From NCBI GenBank assembly GCA_022778715.1, contig JALFRW010000030.1, forward strand, positions 124,001-188,000: a stretch of 64,000 nt of DNA, read 5' to 3'. This document shows positions 18,053 to 29,587 of this stretch, in pieces; position 1 is the stretch's first letter; each line of letters opens with the position of its first letter. The position numbers and the translations under genes are program-made. Under the pieces are notes generated by a model. That model had not been told where the DNA came from, made no database searches, and saw nothing but the letters and a program-made list of their open reading frames with translations. The DNA is from Ezakiella sp. Lineage in GTDB: Bacteria > Bacillota > Clostridia > Tissierellales > Peptoniphilaceae.

Positions 18053-18841
18053 CTATAAATTAATTGTAGCAATCTTTACCATTCCATTTTCGAGCTTGAA
18101 TTCATCTTCCAAACTCCAATCGAGCTCTCTGTTTGAACTCATATTGTACATTTGTTCTAGATAATAAAGAATAATTCCCATATCTTCGTAGTACAATTTT
18201 CCGTTTATTTCTTTTAGATATAATTCAACTTTGTTTCCCTTGAGCACAAACCTCCAAGGTTGGGAATTTAATGTGCTGGGAGCAAATCTTACATAATAAA
18301 AAACTGCATCAAGTCCAAGTTTTTCGAGTTCATCATATTCGATATTAGTGTCAAAATTATCTTTGAAAACAATTTTTTCAACAGGTAATCTTTCACTCAT
18401 TTCTTCCTTAACAAAAGGATTTGATGGTTTTGGATAACCAACTGCAAGTATCAAACTAACGTCTTTGTGTCCAAATGCTTTTATTTTCACATCGTCAGGA
18501 GTATCAAAAAGTCCAATCCAGCAGCTTCCCAGGTCTTCACTTGTCAATAAACTTAAAACTTCTTCAGCCTTGTACATAGCGGTAACTTTGTTTTTTGGAC
18601 ATTTATCATCAAATGAAACTGCAATATAAGCGGGAGCACTTATCATAACTCCGTTGTAGCCGGCATAACCTTTCAAAATATCCAAAACGGCTTTTCCGTT
18701 TTCAAAGAATTCGAAATTTACGACATCGTTCTTTGCAAGATTAAACACCTGTTTTAATCTGTCCACAGTTTCCTTTTTTACAGACTTATTTTTGAAATTT
18801 CTGTCACTTTTTCTTGAAGTTAAAAAATTATTTATTAGCAT
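18053..18841 (-). CDS. Nitroreductase-family protein
   Basis: 262 residues. The N-terminal SRKSDRNFKNKSV and the C-terminal FYYVRFAPSTLNSQPWRFVLKGNKVELYL are typical of the FMN-binding nitroreductase fold, in the two-lobed TM1586-like version. NAD(P)H-dependent reduction is expected, but the natural substrate is unknown. The ATG follows GGGAGGATATT, and a TATAAT lies at 18859-18864. It probably shares a transcript with the aldolase and glpX genes downstream. Confidence 0.85.
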   Translation of the reverse strand: MLINNFLTSRKSDRNFKNKSVKKETVDRLKQVFNLAKNDVVNFEFFENGKAVLDILKGYAGYNGVMISAPAYIAVSFDDKCPKNKVTAMYKAEEVLSLLTSEDLGSCWIGLFDTPDDVKIKAFGHKDVSLILAVGYPKPSNPFVKEEMSERLPVEKIVFKDNFDTNIEYDELEKLGLDAVFYYVRFAPSTLNSQPWRFVLKGNKVELYLKEINGKLYYEDMGIILYYLEQMYNMSSNRELDWSLEDEFKLENGMVKIATINL

Positions 18842-18858
18842 AATATCCTCCCTAATAA

Positions 18859-18864
18859 ATTATA
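18859..18864 (-). promoter_or_regulatory. Probable -10 element before the nitroreductase gene
   Basis: TATAAT preceded by G (GATATAAT) on the minus strand, 17 bases before the start codon and inside the 43-bp gap after dtd. No good -35. Confidence 0.45.
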
Positions 18865-18884
18865 TCAAATATTTATATAAAAAT

Positions 18885-19331
18885 CTATTCTCTTGAATCT
18901 AAAATAATGGTTACCGGTCCGTTATTATTAAATTGCAAATCCATCATCGCTCCAAATTTTCCGGTTGCAACATTTAAACCTGTCTTTTTGAGTTCGTCTA
19001 CCACATAATTATAAAAATTGTTTCCAATTTCAAATCCGGCAGACTCAACAAAACTTGGTCTGTTTCCTTTTCTGCATTTTGCAAATAACGTAAATTGACT
19101 GACCACAAAAAGAGATGCTCCTATATCTAATGCGCTCAAATTCATCTTGTCGTCTTCGTCTTTAAAAATTCGAAGCAAAGGTAATTTCTTTATGATATAA
19201 TCGCAATCTTTTATTGTGTCATCATTTTTTACGCCCAATAAAACCAAAAGTGTCGGTCCTTCAGTTTGATCAAACAACTCATTATCAATACTTAATTTGA
19301 CGCCAGCCGTCAGTTGAACCACTGCTATCAT
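18885..19331 (-). CDS. dtd: D-aminoacyl-tRNA deacylase
   Basis: 148 residues. The two DTD family signatures are present: VSQFTLFA (near residues 81-88) and NGPVTIIL (near 137-144), which supplies the cross-subunit Gly-cisPro motif. The enzyme hydrolyses D-amino acids and glycine from mischarged tRNAs. The N-terminus reads MIAVVQLTAGV where many family members have VVQRV, a conservative-region change of unclear effect. The ATG overlaps the rel stop codon by one base (TAATG). Confidence 0.93.
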   Translation of the reverse strand: MIAVVQLTAGVKLSIDNELFDQTEGPTLLVLLGVKNDDTIKDCDYIIKKLPLLRIFKDEDDKMNLSALDIGASLFVVSQFTLFAKCRKGNRPSFVESAGFEIGNNFYNYVVDELKKTGLNVATGKFGAMMDLQFNNNGPVTIILDSRE

Positions 19332-21484
19332 TACGTTATCTTCCTATACGCTTCAAGAACAGATGGAATCTTTCTCAAATCTGAAATAATCTTTGTTAAT
19401 TCGGCTTTATTTTCCACTTTAACAGTCATGGAAATAATAGCCATGCTGTCTTCTGTAATTTTTGCATTGAGATTTATTAAATGCGCTTTTTGTTCTCTCA
19501 TATATCCGGCAACTTCACTTAATAGTCCCACTCTATCGGTTGCTTTTATTACAATATCGGAAATGAATGAATCCACAATTGTATCAGACCATCTGACATT
19601 AATTTCATTTAGTCTTTCTTTTAATGATTCTGCGTTCGGGCAATCGCTTCTGTGAACAGAAACCCCATGACCTTTTGTCACAAAACCAACTATATCATCA
19701 CCCGGTAGAGGATTACAGCATCTTGAAAATCTCACTTGAAGTCCGGGCACATCGTCTACAATGACAGATGTAGGAGAGTTTGTATTATATTTTGACGCAA
19801 TCGCATTACCTTTTTTTGAGAAATCGTATGTTTTATCGTTTTCAACCAGCGATTTAATTTTATTCATCACCACATTTAACTTAAGTGAACCGTATCCAAT
19901 TTGTTGATACAAGTCGTCAAGTTCATTTAGCGAGAAATAATCATACAAAATATTTAGATTCTCTTTTGTAAATGCGTCTTCAGGTTTTATATTTAATCTC
20001 TTTAGTTCGGTATTTAAAATTTCCTTACCGGATTCAATATTTTCTTCTTTGTCTATAGTCTTAAACCAAGCTTTAATCTTGGTTTTTGCTCTTGAACTCT
20101 TTACAAATTTGAGCCAATCACGCGATGGCCCGCAAATATTTTTAGAAGTAGTTATTTCAACAATATCTCCGTTTTGAAGTTCATAGTTTAATGGCACAAT
20201 TTTCCCGTTTATCTTTGCACCAATAGTTCTGTTCCCAATATCTGTATGCACTCTATATGCAAAGTCCACAGGAGTTGAACCTTGAGGCAAATCGACTACG
20301 TCTCCGCGCGGAGTAAGCACAAAAACTTCGTCATTAAAAAAGTCCATCTTAAGTGTGTCAATAAACTCTTTTGGATCGGCCATATCAGCTTGCCATTCCA
20401 TGAGTTGTTGAAGCCATTTTAAATTTGAGCTGATTGCAGTCTTTGAACCATTTACTTTATACATCCAGTGTGCAGCGATACCGTATTCAGAGGTTTTGTG
20501 CATTTCCCATGTACGGATTTGCACTTCAAAAATCTCTCCTTCATTGCTGATAACAGTAGTATGAAGTGATTGATACATATTCGGTTTTGGCATTGCAATA
20601 TAGTCTTTAAATCTTCCCGGAACCGGTTTCCAGGATGCGTGCACCACGCCAAGTGCAGCATAACAATCGTTAATCGTGTCAACTATTATTCTAACCGCTG
20701 TCAAATCGTATATTGAATCAAAACTTTTGTTTTGGTCTTTCATCTTTTTATAAATTGAATAAAAACTCTTTGGTCTGCCTTCAATTGAGAATTTTATTCC
20801 GGCTTCTGTTAACTTTTCACTAAGTTTATCTATAATTTTTTTTATGTCATTTTCTCGCTCTTTACGCTTTTTATTTACCTTTTCCACCAAATCATAATAA
20901 GCTTCAGGTTCCAAATGTCTAAGGCACAAATCTTCGAGTTCCCATTTGATTTTTGAAATACCAAGTCTGTGTGCAAGAGGTGCATAAATATCAAGAGTTT
21001 CCCTTGCGATTCTGTATCGTTTCTCGTCTGTCATATATTCCAGCGTTCTCAAATTGTGAAGTCTATCTGCAAGCTTTACAATAACAACGCGAATATCATT
21101 GCTCATTGCGAGTACCATTTTTCTAATATTTTCAGCCTGTGCTTCGTCTTGCTTTTTGTAGTTGAGATTTTTAATCTTAGTAACTCCTTCAACTATATCG
21201 GCTATATTATCTCCAAAAATATTTTTCAAATCCTCATGAGTATATTTTGTATCTTCTATAACATCATGCAATAAACCTGAACAAATGGTATCTGTGTCCA
21301 TATTAAGCTCCGCCAATATTTTTGCAACGGCAACAGGGTGAATTATATACGGTTCTCCGCTCTTTCTAAGCTGACCTTGATGAGCATCATAAGCAAGATT
21401 AAAAGCTTTTGATATTTTCTCAACATCTGCATCAGGATTGAATTTTAAAATATATTGTATTAAATCATCAAGCATTGCGTCCAT
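19331..21484 (-). CDS. relA: Bifunctional (p)ppGpp synthetase/hydrolase Rel
   Basis: 717 residues with the full long-RSH order. An HD hydrolase domain contains HPVAVAKILAEL and SGLLHDVIEDT. The synthetase domain has RFKDYIAMPKPNMYQSLHT and EVQIRTWEMHKTSEYGIAAHW. A TGS domain starts with VFVLTPRGDVVDLPQGSTPVDFAY, then RFSRCCNPLPGDDIVGF and a C-terminal ACT domain. Both active sites look intact. It makes and degrades the stringent-response alarmone. GGAGGTGATTTA precedes the ATG. It follows recJ by four bases and is coupled to dtd, the common Firmicutes order. Confidence 0.96.
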   Translation of the reverse strand: MDAMLDDLIQYILKFNPDADVEKISKAFNLAYDAHQGQLRKSGEPYIIHPVAVAKILAELNMDTDTICSGLLHDVIEDTKYTHEDLKNIFGDNIADIVEGVTKIKNLNYKKQDEAQAENIRKMVLAMSNDIRVVIVKLADRLHNLRTLEYMTDEKRYRIARETLDIYAPLAHRLGISKIKWELEDLCLRHLEPEAYYDLVEKVNKKRKERENDIKKIIDKLSEKLTEAGIKFSIEGRPKSFYSIYKKMKDQNKSFDSIYDLTAVRIIVDTINDCYAALGVVHASWKPVPGRFKDYIAMPKPNMYQSLHTTVISNEGEIFEVQIRTWEMHKTSEYGIAAHWMYKVNGSKTAISSNLKWLQQLMEWQADMADPKEFIDTLKMDFFNDEVFVLTPRGDVVDLPQGSTPVDFAYRVHTDIGNRTIGAKINGKIVPLNYELQNGDIVEITTSKNICGPSRDWLKFVKSSRAKTKIKAWFKTIDKEENIESGKEILNTELKRLNIKPEDAFTKENLNILYDYFSLNELDDLYQQIGYGSLKLNVVMNKIKSLVENDKTYDFSKKGNAIASKYNTNSPTSVIVDDVPGLQVRFSRCCNPLPGDDIVGFVTKGHGVSVHRSDCPNAESLKERLNEINVRWSDTIVDSFISDIVIKATDRVGLLSEVAGYMREQKAHLINLNAKITEDSMAIISMTVKVENKAELTKIISDLRKIPSVLEAYRKIT

Positions 21485-21488
21485 TAAA

Positions 21489-23234
21489 TCACCTCCTATA
21501 CCTATAATTAGTAACTACTATTTGTACTTCCTTTTTTCCATTATAATCATTTAAATTTGGATAATAAACAGTATCTATATATAAACCTTCATTTATTTTT
21601 TTGTAAATATCCATATTATATTCATCAAAAAAACGTTTTAAGAATTTTTCTTCAGTTTCAAACAATATCATCTCTGATCTGTTGTTATTCTTAGTTAAAA
21701 CAAATAATTTTATTACATTTCTATTTTTACCTAAAACTTTAAATCCTAAAAGTCTTAAGTGAGTATCAGCAAATCTTGGATTTGGGTTGGCTTTTCCGAA
21801 TGGTTTAAATGCATTAATCATTTCTAGAAATCTAAAATCTGTCATTTCTACCGGAAAAACACCATCTATATAAACTTTGTTTACAAAACTATCTTTGAAG
21901 GGCTCTGCTGCAACATTTAGCTTTTCAGTAAATTTATTTAAATTTTCTTTTGAAATTGAAAGTCCACACGCCATTTTGTGTCCACCAAACTTTAAGCACA
22001 GATCTGAAAACTGAGAAATAGCTGAGAATATATCAAATTCGTCTACACTTCTTCCAGAGCCTTTTAAAAAATCTTCAGAATCAGTAAAAACAATTGTAGG
22101 TCGATAAAAGTTTTCCTTTATTCTTCCAGCAATAATTCCTGCAACGCTTTCGTGGATGTTTTTTAAATAAATTACGATAGCATTTGGCAAATTCTTAGAA
22201 TCAATGAGATCTAGTGCTTCTCTATATCCTATTTCTGTGATTTCTTTTCGCTCTTCGTTTAAATCATCAAGTTTTTTAGCTAGATCTGTGGCTTTTTCTT
22301 CGCAGTCTGTTAAAAGAAGCTCAATTCCAATTGTTGCTGTTTCAAGTCTACCGCTCGAATTAAATCTTGGACCAATTACAAAACCCAAATGATAACTATT
22401 TAACGTAGCGATATTTACATCTGAAATTTCTATTAATTTTCTTAGCCCGATATTCCTAGTTTCTCGTAATTTCAAAAGTCCATTGTAAACAATTGTCCTG
22501 TTTGCTTCCACCAAATCCACCACATCGCATACCGTTGCAATAGCAGCAAAACCAAGTAGTTCATCATCCAATTCTTCATCGTAAAAATCCAAATCTTTTA
22601 AAAGTTCAATAGCAGTGATGTAAGCAATCCCGGCTCCGCACAAAAGTTTAAATGGATAAGTAGACGCCGGATTGTGTGGATTTATTACTCCTATGCATTC
22701 AGGGACAAGGACAGCATTTTCGTCGGTTTTTAATTCATGGTGGTCTGTTATAAATACATCAAGTCCAAGTTCTTTTGCATAAGCTAGTTCATCAAAAGCT
22801 TGAATCCCATTATCTACTGTAATTATAACTGTTGCACCCTCAAGTTTGCATTCATCGATAATTCTTTTATTAATTCCATATCCGTCAAATACTCTGTTTG
22901 GAATTTTATAAGAAACATTTAATCCCAATTTTTTAAGAACTTTCATCAAAATTGAAGTTGACATAATTCCATCTACATCGTAATCTCCAACAATTATAAC
23001 AGATTCATCATTATTTTTTGCGTTTAAAAGTCGTTTTAATAAAATCTCATAATCATTAAATAATTTTGCAGAAGGCAAAGACTCCAAAGGATTTAAAAAA
23101 AATTGCTTCATCTGTTCAATAGTTGTGATATTTCTATTTAATAAAATTCTAAGCTTCGTCCTTTCGAGTAAATTTAAATTCTTATTTGGGAATTGTGCGT
23201 TATTATTATTTTTTAAAAACCAAATTTCAGTCAT
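21489..23234 (-). CDS. recJ: Single-stranded-DNA-specific exonuclease RecJ
   Basis: 581 residues from the ATG at 23232-23234, which follows GGGGGAAAT. The open frame extends 25 codons further up, but that stretch is the secF terminator and its hydrophobic translation is spurious. DHH-family motifs are in order: VIIVGDYDVDGIMST, TVDNGIQ, TDHHELK, and the DHHA1 motif FGGHKMACGLS, then an OB-like C-terminal domain. RecJ degrades 5'-ended single strands in recombination and mismatch repair. It heads the recJ-rel-dtd unit. Confidence 0.94.
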   Translation of the reverse strand: MTEIWFLKNNNNAQFPNKNLNLLERTKLRILLNRNITTIEQMKQFFLNPLESLPSAKLFNDYEILLKRLLNAKNNDESVIIVGDYDVDGIMSTSILMKVLKKLGLNVSYKIPNRVFDGYGINKRIIDECKLEGATVIITVDNGIQAFDELAYAKELGLDVFITDHHELKTDENAVLVPECIGVINPHNPASTYPFKLLCGAGIAYITAIELLKDLDFYDEELDDELLGFAAIATVCDVVDLVEANRTIVYNGLLKLRETRNIGLRKLIEISDVNIATLNSYHLGFVIGPRFNSSGRLETATIGIELLLTDCEEKATDLAKKLDDLNEERKEITEIGYREALDLIDSKNLPNAIVIYLKNIHESVAGIIAGRIKENFYRPTIVFTDSEDFLKGSGRSVDEFDIFSAISQFSDLCLKFGGHKMACGLSISKENLNKFTEKLNVAAEPFKDSFVNKVYIDGVFPVEMTDFRFLEMINAFKPFGKANPNPRFADTHLRLLGFKVLGKNRNVIKLFVLTKNNNRSEMILFETEEKFLKRFFDEYNMDIYKKINEGLYIDTVYYPNLNDYNGKKEVQIVVTNYRYRR

Positions 23235-23271
23235 ATTTCCCCCATATTCCCCCCAAAGTATTTCACCAAAC

Positions 23272-23306
23272 AAAAAAAGTAGAATGAGTATATATACCCA
23301 TTCTAC
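23272..23306 (-). terminator. Terminator after secF
   Basis: Minus strand: GTAGAATG, a 12-base AT-rich loop, CATTCTAC, then seven T (stem 23279-23286 with 23299-23306). It ends the secDF unit 36 bases after the secF stop and 38 bases before the recJ start. Confidence 0.88.
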
Positions 23307-23341
23307 CATTTTATTAATAAAAATTCAATTTTAAATCATAA

Positions 23342-24214
23342 TTATTTAACTTTTGCTCTATTAGATTCCCCACCAGTTAATGTATACCATAAGTTTGGCG
23401 CAATAAATACTGATGACCAAAAACCAGAAATCATACCAACAATAAGTGGTAATGCTAAAACTTTTACAGCTTCAACACCTACATAGTATAAAGTGAATAC
23501 TGCAACAAGTGTTGTTATAGTTGTAAAAATTGACCTTCTGAGTGTTTGGTTTACTGCTGAATTTAGGATAACAGCTTTTGAAGCTTTTGGTTGCAATTTG
23601 ATATCTTCTCTAATTCTATCAAAAATTATAATTGTAGCGTTGATTGAATAGCCGACGATTGTCAAAATTGCAGCTATAAGACTTGAATTAACTGGGAATT
23701 TAAACACAGCGTAGAAACCTAAAGTAATTAATACGTCATGTAATAAAGCAATAATAGCAGCAAGACCGAACATAAATTCGAATCTAATTGTAATATAAAG
23801 AAGCATTAAAGCTGATGTAATTAAAATTGAAATAACAGCTTTTCTTTGAATCTCTTTACCCATTGTTGGCTCTGTGGAGTCAGATGAGATAGCAGATCTG
23901 TCGAGACCAAATTTTTCTTCCAAATCGTATTTGATTTCAGTCATTTGATTTGTATCGAAATCTTTTGTGCTCTTTACAATGATTTCTTCTTTGTTAGCTC
24001 CACTATACTGAATACCGACTGTTTCGTCATATTTATTGAAAATGTCTCTAATTTTTGCTTCTTCAATAAATTCCTTAGCTTGAATTGTAATAATTGTACC
24101 CCCTGAGAAGTCAATTCCAAGGTTGAAACCATTTACAATTGAGAATACAATTCCAACAATGATTAATAATGCTGAAATTATAAAATATACTTTTCTATTT
24201 TTTACAAAATCCAT
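23342..24214 (-). CDS. secF: Protein translocase subunit SecF
   Basis: 290 residues from the ATG at 24212-24214, preceded by TAGGAGGTTAACA. The longer frame overlaps secD and lacks a ribosome-binding site. Six membrane segments are expected: the first at about residues 10-28, the rest after residue 115. FNLGIDFSGGTIITIQ is the SecD/SecF signature, and SLIAAILTIVGYSINATIIIFDRIRE is the conserved transmembrane block. With SecD and YajC it drives late steps of Sec export using the ion gradient. Ten bases separate it from secD. Confidence 0.95.
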   Translation of the reverse strand: MDFVKNRKVYFIISALLIIVGIVFSIVNGFNLGIDFSGGTIITIQAKEFIEEAKIRDIFNKYDETVGIQYSGANKEEIIVKSTKDFDTNQMTEIKYDLEEKFGLDRSAISSDSTEPTMGKEIQRKAVISILITSALMLLYITIRFEFMFGLAAIIALLHDVLITLGFYAVFKFPVNSSLIAAILTIVGYSINATIIIFDRIREDIKLQPKASKAVILNSAVNQTLRRSIFTTITTLVAVFTLYYVGVEAVKVLALPLIVGMISGFWSSVFIAPNLWYTLTGGESNRAKVK

Positions 24215-24224
24215 TGTTAACCTC

Positions 24225-25499
24225 CTATGCACCAAAAGCTTTCTTAGATTTAAAGTCTTTAAAACCAACCATTAAATTTAAGAGCCATCTTGTTAGAACA
24301 ACTGCAGTGAACATAGAAGCGACAATACCGATGATAAGTGTTACACCGAAACCTCTGATTGCACCGATACCATACACATAAAGCACAATACCTGCGATAA
24401 GCGTTGTGATATTTGAGTCTATAATTGATGAAAGTGCATTTTTGTAACCTGCTCTAATTGCAGCTTTGTGAGTTTTACCAGCTAAAATTTCTTCTCTTAT
24501 TCTTTCGAAGATAATTACGTTAGCATCAACAGCCATACCAATAGATAGTAAGAGACCTGCAATACCAGGTAGAGATAATTTTACTCCGAGTAACAAAAAC
24601 AACGCAATATTGATTTCAGTATATGCAATCAAGCTGATGCATGCGGGAATTGCTAATGCTTTGTATAACACCAATAAAATTACCATAATTAATACAATAG
24701 AAATTCCAATAGCTAAAACTGATCTTTCATAAGCATCCAAACCGAGAGTTGGTCCAATAACTGAACTTGTTAATTCTTTCATTGGAACCGGAAGTGCTCC
24801 GGCTTTAATAAGTGCAGCAGTTCTAGTTGCATCTTCGAGTTTCATTGGCTCTGTACCGCCGTTGATTATTGCTTTTCCGCCTCTGATTTCTTCATTAACA
24901 ATTGGAGCTGAAATAACTTCGTTATCCAGTCTGATGAACAAAATTTTCTTTTGTGGATCAGATTCTGCTGCAAGTCTTTTTGTGGCTTCTGCGAATTTTT
25001 CTGCACCTTCTTTATCAAATTCAAGTGCGATAACCGGTTCATTTCCTTTAATAGGGTCATTTACGTATTGGACAATACTTTCATCTACATTTTTACCCGT
25101 CAAAACAACATTTCCGTCCGGGTCAACAAATTCTAATTGTGCAGTTTTGCCAATTAATTGTAAAGCTTCTTCTAAGTCATTTAGACCTGCAAGTTCGACA
25201 CGAATTCTGTTGCTTCCTTCAATTGCAATATTCGGTTCGCTTACACCTAGGCCGTCAACCCTTTGTTGAATAATAGTTTTAGCTTGTTCCATATATCTTG
25301 CTAATTCTTGTCCTGTTGCGTCTGTTTCTGCTTGTAAAAGTACATAAACACCGCCTTGCAAGTCTAGGCCCAAATTAATAGCATCTTTAGCTTTTGGAAT
25401 TTTCTTGTCTCCAAGTTGCATACCGAAAATTCCGATAGCAGCAATTCCGAGAACCAAGATGACTATTAAAGTAAAGTAAACAGCTGATTTACTTTTCAT
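24225..25499 (-). CDS. secD: Protein translocase subunit SecD
   Basis: 424 residues. One N-terminal membrane helix is followed by INLGLDLQGGVYVLLQ, a large external domain (P1 region, about 40-240) and five C-terminal helices. The last part includes LSIGMAVDANVIIFERIREE, the SecD family signature. It works with SecF and YajC around SecYEG. GGAAGAGA precedes the ATG, and the gene starts 13 bases after scfB. The placement beside scfA-scfB is common in Clostridia. Confidence 0.96.
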   Translation of the reverse strand: MKSKSAVYFTLIVILVLGIAAIGIFGMQLGDKKIPKAKDAINLGLDLQGGVYVLLQAETDATGQELARYMEQAKTIIQQRVDGLGVSEPNIAIEGSNRIRVELAGLNDLEEALQLIGKTAQLEFVDPDGNVVLTGKNVDESIVQYVNDPIKGNEPVIALEFDKEGAEKFAEATKRLAAESDPQKKILFIRLDNEVISAPIVNEEIRGGKAIINGGTEPMKLEDATRTAALIKAGALPVPMKELTSSVIGPTLGLDAYERSVLAIGISIVLIMVILLVLYKALAIPACISLIAYTEINIALFLLLGVKLSLPGIAGLLLSIGMAVDANVIIFERIREEILAGKTHKAAIRAGYKNALSSIIDSNITTLIAGIVLYVYGIGAIRGFGVTLIIGIVASMFTAVVLTRWLLNLMVGFKDFKSKKAFGA

Positions 25500-25512
25500 T
25501 CTCTTCCTCCTT

Positions 25513-26859
25513 CTATCTGTTGGCTAAAATGGAAATAGCACATTCAATTCTCTTCTTTTCCATTTCACAGCCAAGTTTGTACACCTTATTGATGTCTTTA
25601 TTATTATACCATGCATTTGCATGGCAGCCTCCTGAGCAGTAGAATCTTGCCCAGCAATTTTTACAATCGTCTTTTGTAAAGACGTTAGTAGATTTGAATT
25701 TTTCTCTAAGCTCTATGTTTGAAACACCGTTAAACACATCACCTAGTTTAAATTCCTTTTCTCCCACAAATTGGTGACATGGATACAAATCACCTTGAGG
25801 AGTTACCGCCATATATTCGTTGCCTGCACCGCAACCAGAGCATTTCTTGATGATGCAAGGACCTTGAGATAAATCGATCATAAAGTGAAAAAATATGAAT
25901 TTATCATCAGTCTTTAAAATATCAAGATATTCTTTTGAGAATTTTTCATATTCCTTAAGAATGGCATCCAGATGTTCTTCTTTTATAGCATAATATTCAT
26001 TAGGATCGGTTACAACCGGCTCCATTGAAACTTTCTTAAATCCTTCTTTGTAAAAATTCAAGATATCTTCGCTAAAATCAAGATTTTGATTTGTGAATGT
26101 ACCACGGATGTAATAATCCTTGTCGCCTCTTTTTTCTACAAGCTTCTTGAATTTTGGTACAATGATATCATAACTGCCTTTATTAGTTAAAGTTTTACGC
26201 ATCTTGTCATTAACTGATTTTCTTCCATCCAAACTGAGTACGACATTTGACATGTTTTCATTTAAAAAGTCAATAATTTCATCATTTAGCAAAACACCGT
26301 TTGTAGTCAATGTGAATCTGAAATTTTTATTATATTTCTTTTCTAATTCTCTTCCATAAGCTACGAGCTCTTTAATAACTGTAAAATTCATTAAAGGTTC
26401 GCCTCCGAAAAAGTCGACTTCTAGATTTTTTCTATTTCCTGAGTTTTCGCACAAAAATTCTAGTGCTTTCTTACCGGTTTTAAAGTCCATTAAACATCTT
26501 TCGCCTTTGAAATTGCCTTGAGATGCAAAGCAATATTCACATTTCAAATTACAATCGTGAGCCATATGCAAACAAAGAGCTTTAACTATATTTTGATTTT
26601 TGAATGGAATGGTATCAACATCTATCGGTTCACTGAAAAGTAATCCCTCTTTTACAAGCTCATTTATTTCTGATACTGCTTCTGTTAAGTCTTCGATTGC
26701 ATAATTGTGTTTTTTCGCCAATTCATCAATAGAGAGTGCGTCAACATCTTCAACTATATCAAAAATTATTTTATCAACTACATGAACACTTCCAGAATTA
26801 ATGTCAATGATACAATAAACTCCATTCAAATAAAATTTATGAATTCTATTATTTATCAT
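25513..26859 (-). CDS. scfB: Radical SAM/SPASM maturase of the SCIFF peptide (thioether-forming)
   Basis: 448 residues. The first ~80 resemble a PqqD-like RiPP recognition element. The radical SAM cluster motif is C103-x3-C107-x2-C110 (HDCNLKCEYC). VDFFGGEPLMNF and the SPASM-domain cysteines follow: CSGCGAGNEYMAVTPQGDLYPC and CKNCWARFYCSGGC. This matches the conserved clostridial SCIFF maturase, which joins cysteine sulfur to the alpha carbon of threonines in the partner peptide. The precursor gene scfA lies 38 bases upstream, with a terminator-like hairpin between. GGAG lies 7 bases before the ATG. The function of the mature peptide is not known. Confidence 0.93.
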   Translation of the reverse strand: MINNRIHKFYLNGVYCIIDINSGSVHVVDKIIFDIVEDVDALSIDELAKKHNYAIEDLTEAVSEINELVKEGLLFSEPIDVDTIPFKNQNIVKALCLHMAHDCNLKCEYCFASQGNFKGERCLMDFKTGKKALEFLCENSGNRKNLEVDFFGGEPLMNFTVIKELVAYGRELEKKYNKNFRFTLTTNGVLLNDEIIDFLNENMSNVVLSLDGRKSVNDKMRKTLTNKGSYDIIVPKFKKLVEKRGDKDYYIRGTFTNQNLDFSEDILNFYKEGFKKVSMEPVVTDPNEYYAIKEEHLDAILKEYEKFSKEYLDILKTDDKFIFFHFMIDLSQGPCIIKKCSGCGAGNEYMAVTPQGDLYPCHQFVGEKEFKLGDVFNGVSNIELREKFKSTNVFTKDDCKNCWARFYCSGGCHANAWYNNKDINKVYKLGCEMEKKRIECAISILANR

Positions 26860-26870
26860 TCTATAACTCC

Positions 26871-26896
26871 AAAAAAAGTAGTGGTGTTGCCACCAC
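26871..26896 (-). terminator. Terminator/attenuator hairpin between scfA and scfB
   Basis: Minus strand: GTGGTG-GCAA-CACCAC followed by TACTTTTTTT. The stem lies one base past the scfA stop and just before the scfB ribosome-binding site. It would let the short precursor be made in excess over its enzyme and secDF. Confidence 0.8.
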
Positions 26897-26897
26897 T

Positions 26898-27047
26898 TTA
26901 ATTGTTTTGTGGGTTCTCACACTTTTGATTTCCGACAGTGCAACTTGTTTTACATGCTGATTGACATGAGGTTTGGCATTCGCCACACCCGCCATGGCAT
27001 AGGGTTGTTTTAATGTTTTTCTTTGTTAAAGTTTTAACTAGTTTCAT
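26898..27047 (-). CDS. scfA: SCIFF-type RiPP precursor peptide, 49 aa
   Basis: A short gene, easily missed. The ATG at 27045-27047 follows ACGGAGGTAAGTT. The peptide has a basic leader (MKLVKTLTKKNIKTTL) and a cysteine-rich core with CGECQTSCQSACKTSC, the near-invariant SCIFF sequence, then GNQKCE near the end. Cysteines are at 17, 21, 24, 28, 32, 36 and 43. That is seven, where the family name counts six; C17 is the extra one. It lies between yajC (13 bases upstream) and its maturase gene scfB, the expected position. The mature product should carry Cys-Thr thioether links. Confidence 0.95.
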   Translation of the reverse strand: MKLVKTLTKKNIKTTLCHGGCGECQTSCQSACKTSCTVGNQKCENPQNN

Positions 27048-27060
27048 AACTTACCTCCGT

Positions 27061-27381
27061 TTATAAAGTATCTACTTTCGCGTCTTTTACGTCTTTTTTC
27101 TTTGAAATTGTTGCAACTGAAGATTTTAAAATATCAATTTGATTCTTTTGAGAACCAACTTCAATAACTACAATGTCATCTTTAACTTGCACAATTTTGC
27201 CTAAAGTGCCTGCGATAGTTATTATTTCGTCTCCAGGTTTTAATTCAGAGCGCATTGCTTGAATTTCCTTGTCACGCTTTTTTTGTGGTTTAATAACAAA
27301 TAAGTAAAAGAATAACAAAACTACAAGCATTGGTAATAAAGACAAAAATGGACTACCTTGAGCCGCTGTTGCTGAGTTCAT
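27061..27381 (-). CDS. yajC: Preprotein translocase subunit YajC
   Basis: 106 residues. A single membrane helix (about 12-31, LLPMLVVLLFFYLFVIKPQ) is followed by KKRDKEIQAMRSELKPGDEIITIAGTLGKI, the YajC signature. The accessory SecDF-YajC partner. AGGTG precedes the ATG. It heads the yajC-scfA-scfB-secD-secF unit from its own promoter. Confidence 0.95.
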   Translation of the reverse strand: MNSATAAQGSPFLSLLPMLVVLLFFYLFVIKPQKKRDKEIQAMRSELKPGDEIITIAGTLGKIVQVKDDIVVIEVGSQKNQIDILKSSVATISKKKDVKDAKVDTL

Positions 27382-27403
27382 TTTTTCACCTCACTTATTA
27401 GAG

Positions 27404-27432
27404 ATTATATAATAAAGTCGCAAAAAAATCAA
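27404..27432 (-). promoter_or_regulatory. Promoter of yajC-scfA-scfB-secDF
   Basis: TTGATT (27427-27432), a 17-base spacer and TATAAT (27404-27409) on the minus strand, between tgt and yajC. Confidence 0.85.
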
Positions 27433-27435
27433 CAC

Positions 27436-29579
<2,144 letters not shown>

Positions 29580-29587
<8 letters not shown>

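Noticed and set aside
23235-23309. Hydrophobic N-terminal extension of RecJ (apparent membrane anchor)
   Set aside because: The bases encode the secF terminator and its T-run; a good ribosome-binding site and ATG lie at 23232-23234.
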